Shown here piece by piece: positions 54,128-62,825 of a stretch of DNA of 64,000 bases (position 1 is the first letter of the stretch; the number at the start of each line of letters is the position of its first letter). The stretch covers positions 3,596,001 through 3,660,000 of the forward strand of contig OZ245326.1 in NCBI GenBank assembly GCA_965225915.1. The letters are read 5' to 3'. The notes beneath the pieces were generated by a model. That model saw only the letters and a program-made list of their open reading frames with translations. It was not told the DNA's origin and made no database searches. Source of the stretch: JAAXHH01 sp965225915. GTDB lineage: Bacteria > JAAXHH01. Made by a program: the position numbers and the translations under genes.

Positions 54128-55042
54128 TCAGGTCCCGCCGGAACCGTAGTCCGCCAGGAGATACTGTACGGCCAGGTTCGTGAAATCACCCCATACGGAC
54201 GCGAAATCCCGAATGCGTTCCTCGGAAACACGCTCACCATCGAAGTAGTGCCGCTCAATGGATCGTTTCACCGCAAGGTCGCCCGCGGCGATGGCGTTTC
54301 CGCGACCCAGGTAGCGAGCCAGAAACCAGTCAGCCGTCCACCTGCCAATTCCCACCAGGGCCGTCAGGTTCTTCTGAACCGAGGCGTCGTCCATTTCGGC
54401 CAGTCGATCCAGTTCGATGTCACCGGATCGGATGGCTTGAGCCAGGTTCAGGATATATCGTTCCTTCTGCCTGGAGAACTGTAGCGGCAACAGGTCTCCT
54501 GGCTGCAGATCCGCCAGGATCCCGGGGGTCGGGAAGGCATAGCATTCTTCACCATCGACCTGCAATTTCTCCCCGTACTCGGCCACCAATCGGCCCCGCA
54601 CCGTGTAAGCGAATCCGAGGTTGATCTGCTGGGCCGTTATGGAAGCGACCAGCATCTCGAAGGGGTCGACCTGCAGGTTGGGACGAAGGCCGTAATGAGC
54701 ACGGATCGACGCGGTTAACACCGGGTCATCCGATGCGAATGCGTAGAAATCCTGAAGTGGATATGAGAGACCCAGGATCTTCTTTGCCGCCACGCGCGCA
54801 GCGTCGATAGCCGATGGGTCCGAATCGCGGGCCTCACCCTTCGATTTCAAAGACAGTTCGATCTTCTTTCCGGATTGATACAACTCAAACAGGCAGAGGC
54901 CCATCGGCGTTCGAACGACTTTGCTCAAGACGCCGTCCTGGAACCGGTTTGCCAGATCGCTGCCATACCGCCGGTAACGATCCAGGGTAGCCTCGAAGTC
55001 GATGATCGTGCCTTCATCCGCAACTGTGTAAACCGTGGCCAT
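54128..55042 (-). CDS. HhH-GPD DNA glycosylase (AlkA-like)
   Basis: This 304-residue base-excision repair enzyme has a helix-hairpin-helix, LVGIGRWTADWFLARYLG, near 240, followed by AAGDLAVKRS with the catalytic Asp, as in AlkA 3-methyladenine glycosylases. An N-terminal alpha/beta domain of about 115 residues precedes the glycosylase core (FEMLVASITAQQI near 128-140). I chose the ATG at 55042; earlier ATGs at 55066 and 55090 are in frame. It would remove alkylated or deaminated bases from DNA. Confidence 0.87.
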   Translation of the reverse strand: MATVYTVADEGTIIDFEATLDRYRRYGSDLANRFQDGVLSKVVRTPMGLCLFELYQSGKKIELSLKSKGEARDSDPSAIDAARVAAKKILGLSYPLQDFYAFASDDPVLTASIRAHYGLRPNLQVDPFEMLVASITAQQINLGFAYTVRGRLVAEYGEKLQVDGEECYAFPTPGILADLQPGDLLPLQFSRQKERYILNLAQAIRSGDIELDRLAEMDDASVQKNLTALVGIGRWTADWFLARYLGRGNAIAAGDLAVKRSIERHYFDGERVSEERIRDFASVWGDFTNLAVQYLLADYGSGGT

Positions 55043-55120
55043 GCAGTCTGACTTTCCTCTTTCCATCGGGCCAGTGCGCTGAAAAACCATGTTTCCGGAT
55101 CCGGCGTTAAAGCTAGCCGA

Positions 55121-55474
55121 TCAGGATTCCAGAGACTTCCAAAGTCCGATGGATGTTCCCTCATTGTCGGTTATCCAGGCAAATTGCCCCATGCCCGGCA
55201 CCTCGGTGGGAGGTACCACTGAAGATCCGCCCAGTTCTACGGCCTTCGCAACGTATGCTTCGAGATCGTCGACCTGCACATAGATCAGCGTGTAGTTGTG
55301 CGGCTCATGCCCAAGCGCGGAAATATGCCCGGTGATACCCGTTTCATCCTCTGGTATAACCATGGATGCATGCTCATGGGACTCCATTTTCCAGTCGAAA
55401 AGATTGCTGTAGAAGTTCTGCGTTTCTTCGCGGTTCTTGCAGCCGATCTCGAAATGTACGACGGGGTTTGCCAT
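55121..55474 (-). CDS. VOC (glyoxalase-like) protein
   Basis: This 117-residue single vicinal-oxygen-chelate module starts at MANPVVHFEIG. It has NFYSNLFDWKME near 20-31, YIQVDD-like YVQVDDLEAYVAKA near 66-79, and DNEGTSIGLWKS at the end. The ATG at 55474 has GGAGAG just upstream; the frame is open to 55585. Such proteins act in dioxygenation, glyoxal removal or drug binding, and the specific role here is unknown. Confidence 0.85.
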   Translation of the reverse strand: MANPVVHFEIGCKNREETQNFYSNLFDWKMESHEHASMVIPEDETGITGHISALGHEPHNYTLIYVQVDDLEAYVAKAVELGGSSVVPPTEVPGMGQFAWITDNEGTSIGLWKSLES

Positions 55475-55547
55475 GGTGCTCTCCATGGTGTTTGTGCAAT
55501 GGTTAAAGACTGCGATCCACTTGTGGTGCGTAGTTCCTCTGTTGCTT

Positions 55548-56142
55548 TTATCTTCTGTACCAGTCGTTAAGCCCGTGCCCGGCAAGAATCATCGGCATGA
55601 TTTTCTCCAGGCGCTTGTTTCTGGTGTCTTCTCGCCTGGCTTCGGCGATGTATTCCGCGTACTCCCTCCTTTTCCCCGGGGAGAGCGCGTCGAACTGTTC
55701 CCCGGCCTTTTTGTTTGCGGCCAGCGCAGCGGCCAGTGACTCGTGAATCTCAAGGAGTTTATTCCTGTCGGCCTTGATTTCTCTTCCCTGTCTCTGGTTT
55801 TCGATGGCTTCTATTACGTAGGCACCCAACAGTTCGTCATTGATCTCATCCTCGAACCGGATACGCCACTGCCGCATGGCCTTCGTCCTTCCCTCCTGGG
55901 CGGTTGACCAGCACGCCGTGCTCGTCGCGCAGCAGCGCCCCCTGGAAGAACCACACGCTGACGAATTCCTTGAACGCGCCTAGACCTACCACGTTCTTAC
56001 CACCATGGGCATAGCATGGCTGTCCCCACTTGACCGTCTCATCCAGGTCGGTCTCATTCAGCACGGCCCGTAACCGCTCCAGCAGCGGTCTCCATTCGTC
56101 GTGGCCCGCCAGATAATCCTGCACCGTCTTGAATCGTTGCAA
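55548..56142 (-). pseudogene. Frameshifted YdeI/OmdA-family protein
   Basis: The first frame (TTG at 56142, GGAAG upstream) encodes a DUF1801/YdeI-type protein (TVQDYLAGHDEWRPLLERL, NVVGLGAFKEFVSVWFFQGA) up to HGVLVN. It then goes out of frame near 55898-55903, where an extra base is present in a CC/GG run. The normal continuation, with KAMRQWRIRFEDE, AIENQRQGREIKADR and GLNDWYRR, runs to 55548 in the next frame. Repaired length is about 197 residues, as in the family. Function of YdeI proteins is only loosely linked to peptide or stress resistance. It is a sequencing error or young pseudogene. Confidence 0.8.
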
Positions 56143-56164
56143 AGGTCTTCCATTCTCGAGTGAT

Positions 56165-58708
56165 CTACGTACGCGTAACTTCGGTTGAATCTACCTCTAA
56201 CCGACCGGTTTTCAATGTATTTCCGAACAGGTTGAGCCGGCCCGATATGGCGGTTTCGACGTCCAGGTCGTACGCTCGGGATACGGTCGTGACGATGGGC
56301 CGGATCTGTTTCTCAATGTAATGGGTGTAGTCGATCGGAGATGTAAGCTGTCCTTCCGGCTGCGGCCCGTCCCGCGTGATCACGTATCGAATGACACCAG
56401 AGGGGCTATCCATAAGCTTTGCCGCTTTCACGTGGGGCGGAACCGATCGCGTGTAGGATTCCACGGGCTTCCGGAGGTTCTTACGGTATACGAGCAGTTC
56501 GTCCTTTTGACCGGTCTGCACCTCCTGGACCCAGTTGAAGATCTCTTCTTCGATCTCAGCGCCTGACACCTCGTGAAATACCCGGTCGAGCAGTACGGCC
56601 TGCAACTGGTGGGCCAGGTCGGTCCAGTCCCGCCGGACGGCCTCCATGCCCACGATTTCAACCAGGTCGCCCTCCTCCCCTCGACGCAGCCCCGCATATC
56701 CCTTGGCCCGGCCCCGTTCGCTGTCGCCCCGCATGGATGGAAGCAGAAACCGGTGGTAGAGTTTTTCAAGTTCGAGTTCGAGGAAAGAGGACACGCCGTA
56801 CCGTTCCATGACGTGATCGGCCAACCTTGCATTGATCCGATCGCATACTTGCCGCCCGAGTTCCATGGCCCCGGTCGAGTCTGCGGGATCGGCCGAATTA
56901 AGATCAACGAACAGTGAGTCGGTATCTCCATACAGAACCCTGCATCCGTCCTTTTCCAGCTCATCACGGCACCATTTCAATATGTAGTGCCCGAACTCCG
57001 TGATCGCTCCGGCCAGTTGGGGCGCGGCGAACCTGCAGGACGCCGAGGCCAGCACGCCGTAGAAGGAATTCATGACGATCTTGTAGGTGAACGAGGCCAG
57101 GTCGTCCCCGCTTGCCTTGGCTTCCTCGCGACTTTTGAAGAACTGTTCCAGCATGGAAGGGAGTATGCCCGGCTTGCGGGAGAACCGTGCGCCGTTGGGG
57201 GCTTCGAGGGATTCTTGCGGATGCTCGCCTACTGACTCGTGACCCTGCGCGCCGGGATCCCCATACGAATGTTCTTCCCGCGCCTCGATATGCGCCAGGG
57301 GATCGATGTTGAAAGTCCGGATGATGGACGGATAGAGACTCTTGAAGTCGAATACGAACACGTTGCGGTAAAGACCCGCTTTGGAGGGAATGATCAGGCC
57401 GCCGGGGGCGCCCGCTCCGGGCGTGCGGTCGACACCGGTCGTCGGCGCCACCATATTCCGGCGATGGAGCGCGTTGATGTAGATATTGTCGAAGGCGGCC
57501 ACGCTCACCCAGGCTCTTTCAAGGGGCAGGCCCGTGAGCAACCCCCTGCGCAGGGTCAGGTTGATTAAGCCCTCCGCCTCGAGGATATCCAGTACCAGCC
57601 GGGCATCCTCCAGGCAGTAGGCGCAGAATGTCGCTCGATCCTCGCGATAGACTTCTGTGATCTTATCCGCCCGCGAAGTCCCGGCGTCTTCTTCAAGGAG
57701 CTTGCCCCGGCCCAGGATGGCGTTGGCTACCGTGTCCAGTCTGTAGTCGTCGAACCTCTGCAGCGTTCCGCGGAGGAGATGGAGGGCGTCCAGGATCTGG
57801 CGGCCGTGAATGACCATGGTGCTGCCGCCCCATACTTCACCGGAACGATACCAGGATCGATCATCCGTCCGTCCGAGCTGGAACGGTACGTTCAAGTCTT
57901 TGCATCGTTTCTGCAGGACCTTGAAATCAAAGTCGACCAGGTTCCATCCCGTGAGCAGGTCGGGATCCATTTCCAGTATCCGGTCCGACACCCCGCGCAG
58001 CATCGAAGCCTCGTCGGACCAGCAGACCAGCTCCGGAGGATCTTCGGAGGCGGGTTCGCCGACCATGTGGATCTCTTCTGCGTCGCTGGCCTCCTTGGGA
58101 TCCGACAGGACCAGGCCCACGGCGTAAATCGTGGACGCCTCGGGATCGGTTTCGATATCCAGTGCTAGCACACGGAAAGCGGGTTCCCAGTACGCGGGTT
58201 CAAGCGACGGGTTGTTGTAAACACGGTCCACCCGGTCGCCGGGTACCCAGGAACCGGTTATCCTGACACCGCCTCGAAGGCCATGACCGATGAGATATTG
58301 CCTGCCGAAGGGTATGTCACCTTCGTAAGTCCGGGTACCCTGCGCTTCCAGCGCCTTCACCAGGCTGCGCTGATCGCGTACGCGATCGCACTGCACGCCG
58401 ATCACCGGTTCGCCGTCCATGGTGGTATATTCCGAGGGGATCACCCTGGCTGAAATCTCTTCTGAGCGGATTCGGCCGATGGTCGCCTTTTCTTCGGAGA
58501 CCCGCACGTAGAACGTTGGCGGGACCCGGTCATCCCTGAACTGGAATGACTGGCCACACTGAAGTTTACCGACACCACAGATGACATCGCGGCCGTTCAC
58601 GGTACGATGAAAGACATGGAGCAGGTATCCCACGTCTTCACCCGTGGTTTCGATCCCAGGGTCTGAGGCGGTACCGCCTGTCTTGCTATGATGCGGCGAA
58701 ATGTTCAT
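56165..58708 (-). CDS. polB: Family B DNA polymerase (Pol II-like)
   Basis: This 847-residue replicative-fold DNA polymerase carries a complete 3'-5' exonuclease: D184-x-E186 in LALDIETDP, TGWNLVDFD with D259, and YCLEDARLVL with D368. The polymerase palm has DFKSLYPSI (D454), KIVMNSFYG (K543) and YGDTDS (D595, D597). In E. coli Pol II acts in damage bypass and restart. It is slightly longer than E. coli PolB (783 residues). Its start overlaps the end of uvrA by 23 bases, so the two are co-transcribed and linked to repair. Confidence 0.95.
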   Translation of the reverse strand: MNISPHHSKTGGTASDPGIETTGEDVGYLLHVFHRTVNGRDVICGVGKLQCGQSFQFRDDRVPPTFYVRVSEEKATIGRIRSEEISARVIPSEYTTMDGEPVIGVQCDRVRDQRSLVKALEAQGTRTYEGDIPFGRQYLIGHGLRGGVRITGSWVPGDRVDRVYNNPSLEPAYWEPAFRVLALDIETDPEASTIYAVGLVLSDPKEASDAEEIHMVGEPASEDPPELVCWSDEASMLRGVSDRILEMDPDLLTGWNLVDFDFKVLQKRCKDLNVPFQLGRTDDRSWYRSGEVWGGSTMVIHGRQILDALHLLRGTLQRFDDYRLDTVANAILGRGKLLEEDAGTSRADKITEVYREDRATFCAYCLEDARLVLDILEAEGLINLTLRRGLLTGLPLERAWVSVAAFDNIYINALHRRNMVAPTTGVDRTPGAGAPGGLIIPSKAGLYRNVFVFDFKSLYPSIIRTFNIDPLAHIEAREEHSYGDPGAQGHESVGEHPQESLEAPNGARFSRKPGILPSMLEQFFKSREEAKASGDDLASFTYKIVMNSFYGVLASASCRFAAPQLAGAITEFGHYILKWCRDELEKDGCRVLYGDTDSLFVDLNSADPADSTGAMELGRQVCDRINARLADHVMERYGVSSFLELELEKLYHRFLLPSMRGDSERGRAKGYAGLRRGEEGDLVEIVGMEAVRRDWTDLAHQLQAVLLDRVFHEVSGAEIEEEIFNWVQEVQTGQKDELLVYRKNLRKPVESYTRSVPPHVKAAKLMDSPSGVIRYVITRDGPQPEGQLTSPIDYTHYIEKQIRPIVTTVSRAYDLDVETAISGRLNLFGNTLKTGRLEVDSTEVTRT

Positions 58709-61652
58709 GGCTCAAGTGACTTCGCAGATAGTGACCGGTGTAGGACGCGTCGTTGCAGGCTACTTCTTCGGGTGTGCCGGTAGCGATGACTTCACCACCG
58801 CTGTGACCGCCCTCGGGGCCGAGGTCGATGACGTGGTCCGCCATTTTGATCACGTCGAGGTGGTGCTCGATTACCAGCACGCTGTGACCGGCATCGATCA
58901 ACCGTTCCAGGCTGGCAAGCAGGTGGACGATATCGGCCAGATGCAGACCGGTAGTGGGTTCGTCCAGGATGTACAGGATGTGGCTTCCCCGCCGCAGTTT
59001 CCCGAGTTCATTCGCGAGTTTAATCCGCTGGGCCTCACCGCCGGAAAGGGTAGTGGCGGACTGTCCCAGCGTAAGATAGCCCAGGCCCAGCTGATTCAAC
59101 GTCAGGATCTTCTTCGCAATGGAGGAACGTTCTTCAAAGAAGGTAACGCCCTCTTCGACGGACATGTTCAGGACGTCTGCGATGGTCTTCCCTTTGTAGG
59201 TCACCTCGAGCGTTTCCGGGTTGTACCTTTTCCCTTTGCAGGCCTCACAGGGCACTTCCACGTCCGGCATGAAGTAGAGCTGGGTGGTGATCGTACCCTC
59301 CCCGTTGCATTCCGCGCAACGCCCCTCGGCCACGTTAAAGCTGAACCGGCCCGGCCGGTATCCCCGGGACTGCGCTTCGTCCGTCCTGGAGAAAAGGGTT
59401 CTGACCTGGTCGTAGAAACCGATATAGGTCGCGGGATTCGACCGGGCGTTTCTGCCGATGGGAGACTGGTCGATACTGATCACGTGGCTGATATGTTCCA
59501 CGCCTTCAATCCCATCGTGGTCTCCCGACAGTACGCGGCTGTCGTATAGCCGGTTGTAGAGTTTCTTGAACAGTACTTCGTTGATCAGCGTACTCTTGCC
59601 TGAACCCGACGCACCGGTCACGCAGACAAACTGTCCCAGGGGAATATCGACGTCGATGTTCTTGAGGTTGTTTTCCCGCGCGCCCAATATGCGTAGCGTC
59701 CGGCCGGTAGCCTTTCGTCGGTTCCGTGGGGCTTCGATGTTCCGAACGCCCGAAAGATACTGCCCGGTGGGCGACTCCGGGCAGTTCAGGACATCTGAAA
59801 GGTCTCCCTGCACGACCACTTCTCCGCCGTGTACCCCCGGCCCTGGTCCCATTTCGACGACATGTTCGGCCGCACGAATGGTTTCCTCGTCGTGTTCCAC
59901 CACGATGACCGTGTTGCCGAGATCCCGTAACTGTCTCAGCGTCCTGATCATCTTCATGTTGTCCTTGGGATGAAGGCCGATGCTCGGTTCGTCCAGCACG
60001 TAAAGCATGCCCATCAACCCGGAGCCGATCTGTGTGGAAAGCCGGATCCTTTGGGCCTCGCCGCCGGAAAGGGTACCGGCGCGGCGGTTGAAGCTCAGGT
60101 AGTCCAGGCCTATGCCCAGAAGAAGATCGAGACGGCCGGCGATCTCTCGAATGACCTGTTTGCCGGCGAGCTTTTGACGACCGGTGGGCGCGATCGAATC
60201 CAGTTCATCTCGCAGCTCGTCGAAGTTTATCTCGCCGAGATCGTGGATCGTTCGTCCATTGATCCGGAACAGATGGCGGGTTCCCCTGAGCCGGGATCCA
60301 TTGCAGTCTGGACACACACGTTCCACCATGACCTTTTCCAGCCAGGCTTCCATGCCGGAACTGGCAACCTGCTTCTGTCGGTATCTCTTGTAGTTTCTTT
60401 CGATACCCTTGCCGATCCCGCCGAATCCCCAGGGTTTGCCCAGGAGCTTGTGATCCTGTTCTTTGGCATCGGGAGGCGACAGCAAGGGAAACTTCTCGTG
60501 CGTGCCGTCGAAAAGGACGTCCTTGATTTGGGAAGGGAATGAATCGAAGGGGGAATCCAGGCTGAAACCCATGTGCCGGGAGAGACTGTACATGACACGT
60601 CCGGACCAGGTGTCCGGTCTGTAATTGTACGCGTCTTTTACGAAACATCCGCCCCGTATGCTCAACGATTTGTCCGGTACCAGCAGATCGCGGTGCACGA
60701 CCATGTACGTTCCGAGTCCCATGCAGGTCCGGCACGCGCTGGACGGATTGTTGAACTGGAAATAATCGGGAACCAGGTCGCCTACCGCGAGGTGATGTTC
60801 CGGGCATCCGAAGTTAGCGTAGAAACTCTCCAAGGCGCGCGCCTGGCTGCACTCAGCTAAATGCACTTTCAGGAACTGGTCGCCCACAAGCAACGCGTTT
60901 TGTATGCCCGTGGCGAGTTGCTTTTCCACGCCTGGTTTTAAAACGAACCGGTCCACGATGACCTCCATCTGCTGGGCATCCGCATCATCGACGTCAACTT
61001 CGCCGCTGATGTCCACGCTGACACCGTCGATCACCAGGCGCCGATATCCTTTCTTGCGGATTTCCGCAAACAGAAAGTCCAGGTCTTCGCCGTAAATCCG
61101 GGACACCGGGGCACGTAATTCCACCTCGGTTCCTTCAGGCAGGCTCAGTAGTTCGTCCAATATCTGCGTGCTGGTCTTAATGGGAAGGTCAAGTCCGCAA
61201 TGGGGACAGCCGGCCCTGCTGATGGTGGCGAACAACAGGTTCAGGTAACTGCTGACGTCCGTCATGGTGCCCACGGTGGACCGTGGATTGCGCGCCACGG
61301 TCTTCTGTTCGATGGAGATGACGGGTGAGAGACCGAAGAGGTAGTCCACGTCCGGTTTGCCCACTTGCTGAATGAAGCGGCGGGCATAGGCGGACAGCGA
61401 CTCCATGTATCTCCGCTGACCTTCCGCGTAGATCGTATCGAAAGCCAGGGACGATTTACCCGAACCGGAAACCCCGGTCACCACGATCAAGCGGTTCCGC
61501 GGGAGTTCCACGGTGATGTCCCTGAGATTGTGTTCACGGGCTCCCTGGACAAGAATGGTCGAACGAGGAACCTGCCGGCCGACCTCCCCGTTACCGGATG
61601 GTACAGATGGGGCGAACGCGGCTGAGCGGTTACGCGCCGTGGATTCAGACAT
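58686..61652 (-). CDS. uvrA: Excinuclease ABC subunit A (UvrA, divergent branch)
   Basis: This 988-residue damage-recognition ATPase starts nucleotide-excision repair with UvrB. It has two ABC cassettes with Walker A GVSGSGKSS at 60-68 and GASGSGKST in the second half. Both have LSGGEAQRIRL or LSGGEAQRIKL signatures and DEPSIGLH or DEPTTGLH Walker B segments. One zinc site reads FGCPEHH ... ACRTCMGLG, with His replacing a usual Cys, and CAECNGEGT ... CEACKGKRY forms another. This marks a divergent UvrA branch. The ATG at 61652 has GGAG 7 bases upstream; ATG at 61655 and 61685 are in frame. No uvrB or uvrC is in the window. Confidence 0.95.
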   Translation of the reverse strand: MSESTARNRSAAFAPSVPSGNGEVGRQVPRSTILVQGAREHNLRDITVELPRNRLIVVTGVSGSGKSSLAFDTIYAEGQRRYMESLSAYARRFIQQVGKPDVDYLFGLSPVISIEQKTVARNPRSTVGTMTDVSSYLNLLFATISRAGCPHCGLDLPIKTSTQILDELLSLPEGTEVELRAPVSRIYGEDLDFLFAEIRKKGYRRLVIDGVSVDISGEVDVDDADAQQMEVIVDRFVLKPGVEKQLATGIQNALLVGDQFLKVHLAECSQARALESFYANFGCPEHHLAVGDLVPDYFQFNNPSSACRTCMGLGTYMVVHRDLLVPDKSLSIRGGCFVKDAYNYRPDTWSGRVMYSLSRHMGFSLDSPFDSFPSQIKDVLFDGTHEKFPLLSPPDAKEQDHKLLGKPWGFGGIGKGIERNYKRYRQKQVASSGMEAWLEKVMVERVCPDCNGSRLRGTRHLFRINGRTIHDLGEINFDELRDELDSIAPTGRQKLAGKQVIREIAGRLDLLLGIGLDYLSFNRRAGTLSGGEAQRIRLSTQIGSGLMGMLYVLDEPSIGLHPKDNMKMIRTLRQLRDLGNTVIVVEHDEETIRAAEHVVEMGPGPGVHGGEVVVQGDLSDVLNCPESPTGQYLSGVRNIEAPRNRRKATGRTLRILGARENNLKNIDVDIPLGQFVCVTGASGSGKSTLINEVLFKKLYNRLYDSRVLSGDHDGIEGVEHISHVISIDQSPIGRNARSNPATYIGFYDQVRTLFSRTDEAQSRGYRPGRFSFNVAEGRCAECNGEGTITTQLYFMPDVEVPCEACKGKRYNPETLEVTYKGKTIADVLNMSVEEGVTFFEERSSIAKKILTLNQLGLGYLTLGQSATTLSGGEAQRIKLANELGKLRRGSHILYILDEPTTGLHLADIVHLLASLERLIDAGHSVLVIEHHLDVIKMADHVIDLGPEGGHSGGEVIATGTPEEVACNDASYTGHYLRSHLSHEHFAAS

Positions 61653-61681
61653 CATGGGGCTCCGTCTTCCATCAATCAGTT

Positions 61682-62638
61682 TCAAGGCCGGAAATGGTAG
61701 AAAGCAAGTTCCTCGTACTCCACGTTGCTCTTGAGTGTCAGTTTAAGCGGGCTGGAAACCTTGCTGATTATCTCTTTGTCCGCCAGCCATTCACATACCG
61801 TCGTTACTCCCCGGAGGTTCATCTGGTTGTCTAAATAGGTTTCGATTTCCGTGACCGATCTGACCGATCCCTCTTCCTCCAGGTAATCGAGAATGGGCTG
61901 AAACATCACGGGGATGCGCTCCTCGAGATACCTGTCGATGTGCGCCAGGGCCTCTGCGATCGCTTCGTGCGTGGCAGGCTGATCAATCATGCGGGTGTAG
62001 ACGGCATTAAAAAAGTCCGGATTCAATCGAAGTGCCTGCTGAATGACTTCGCGACTGGCCAATTGACTATGAAGAAACACCTCGATCGTTGCCAGTCCGT
62101 TGACACAGTGCAAAATGTAAAGGAAACTGTAGTGGAGATCCTGCTTTACATGTAACCATTTCTCGGCCTTGTACAGGGTGGGGATAACAAAGGCGCCGGC
62201 TTGCATGAGTTGAACCTGCCGGTCTCTTGCCCTCAGTTCCCCAATGCCGTTGTAGAGCTCGCGTATGGATTCATCATGGGTAAAGAGCAGGCGGCTTTCG
62301 GCGAAAGATGAATGCATGAAGGAACTCTGCAGGCCGCCTTCGATCATTTTCCGGAACGCGGCACGGGGCTGCATGAACACGTGGATGTACACGTCGTTTT
62401 CAAGGAGCGCCGCGCCTTCGGACACCTCGTCGTCGTCCCTGCCCGACTTGCGGAACAGGTTCTTGTCGTCTCTTGTCACCACGATCAGGTCGATATCCGA
62501 TTTCTCCCAGACCCGGTCAGCGGAGAGGCTGCCGAACAGGATCGCGGCCAGTATGTGGCGGTCTTCCCGGGCCTTGTCAACGAAGGCCTCCAGGGCCGAC
62601 TCGAAACGCGTCTGAATGGATTGATCGGTGTGATTCAT
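61682..62638 (-). CDS. Nucleotidyltransferase-domain protein
   Basis: This 318-residue protein has an N-terminal pol-beta-type nucleotidyltransferase domain. G36-S37 in FGSLSADRVWEKSDIDLIVV and the metal-binding D48 and D50 are present. A long helical middle part (about 140-240) and a C-terminal region of unknown fold follow. It could modify nucleotides, RNA or small molecules such as aminoglycosides, or be a toxin-like enzyme. I chose the ATG at 62638 (AGGAAAA upstream). It lies 29 bases before uvrA behind a strong promoter, so a repair-linked role is possible. Confidence 0.8.
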   Translation of the reverse strand: MNHTDQSIQTRFESALEAFVDKAREDRHILAAILFGSLSADRVWEKSDIDLIVVTRDDKNLFRKSGRDDDEVSEGAALLENDVYIHVFMQPRAAFRKMIEGGLQSSFMHSSFAESRLLFTHDESIRELYNGIGELRARDRQVQLMQAGAFVIPTLYKAEKWLHVKQDLHYSFLYILHCVNGLATIEVFLHSQLASREVIQQALRLNPDFFNAVYTRMIDQPATHEAIAEALAHIDRYLEERIPVMFQPILDYLEEEGSVRSVTEIETYLDNQMNLRGVTTVCEWLADKEIISKVSSPLKLTLKSNVEYEELAFYHFRP

Positions 62639-62698
62639 CGGGAATTTTCCTGTTAGGCGTCCCTTAAACCCGCGGAAGGCTATGAGGACATCCGCGTT

Positions 62699-62727
62699 TA
62701 TATAACGAACTACAGAGCCCGCGTCAA
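62699..62727 (-). promoter_or_regulatory. Sigma70-type promoter for the nucleotidyltransferase-uvrA-polB operon
   Basis: On the minus strand TTGACG (62727-62722), a 17-base spacer and TATATA (62704-62699) form a near-consensus promoter. The start codon at 62638 is about 60 bases downstream. Confidence 0.68.
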
Positions 62728-62825
62728 CGTACAAAGCCCCCGGTTGTATGCATGGAAAACCCTTGATACCCGGCCGCGACAGCATTTACATGACAACTGG
62801 CCTCCTGGCCCTTCTTATGGTTTGA

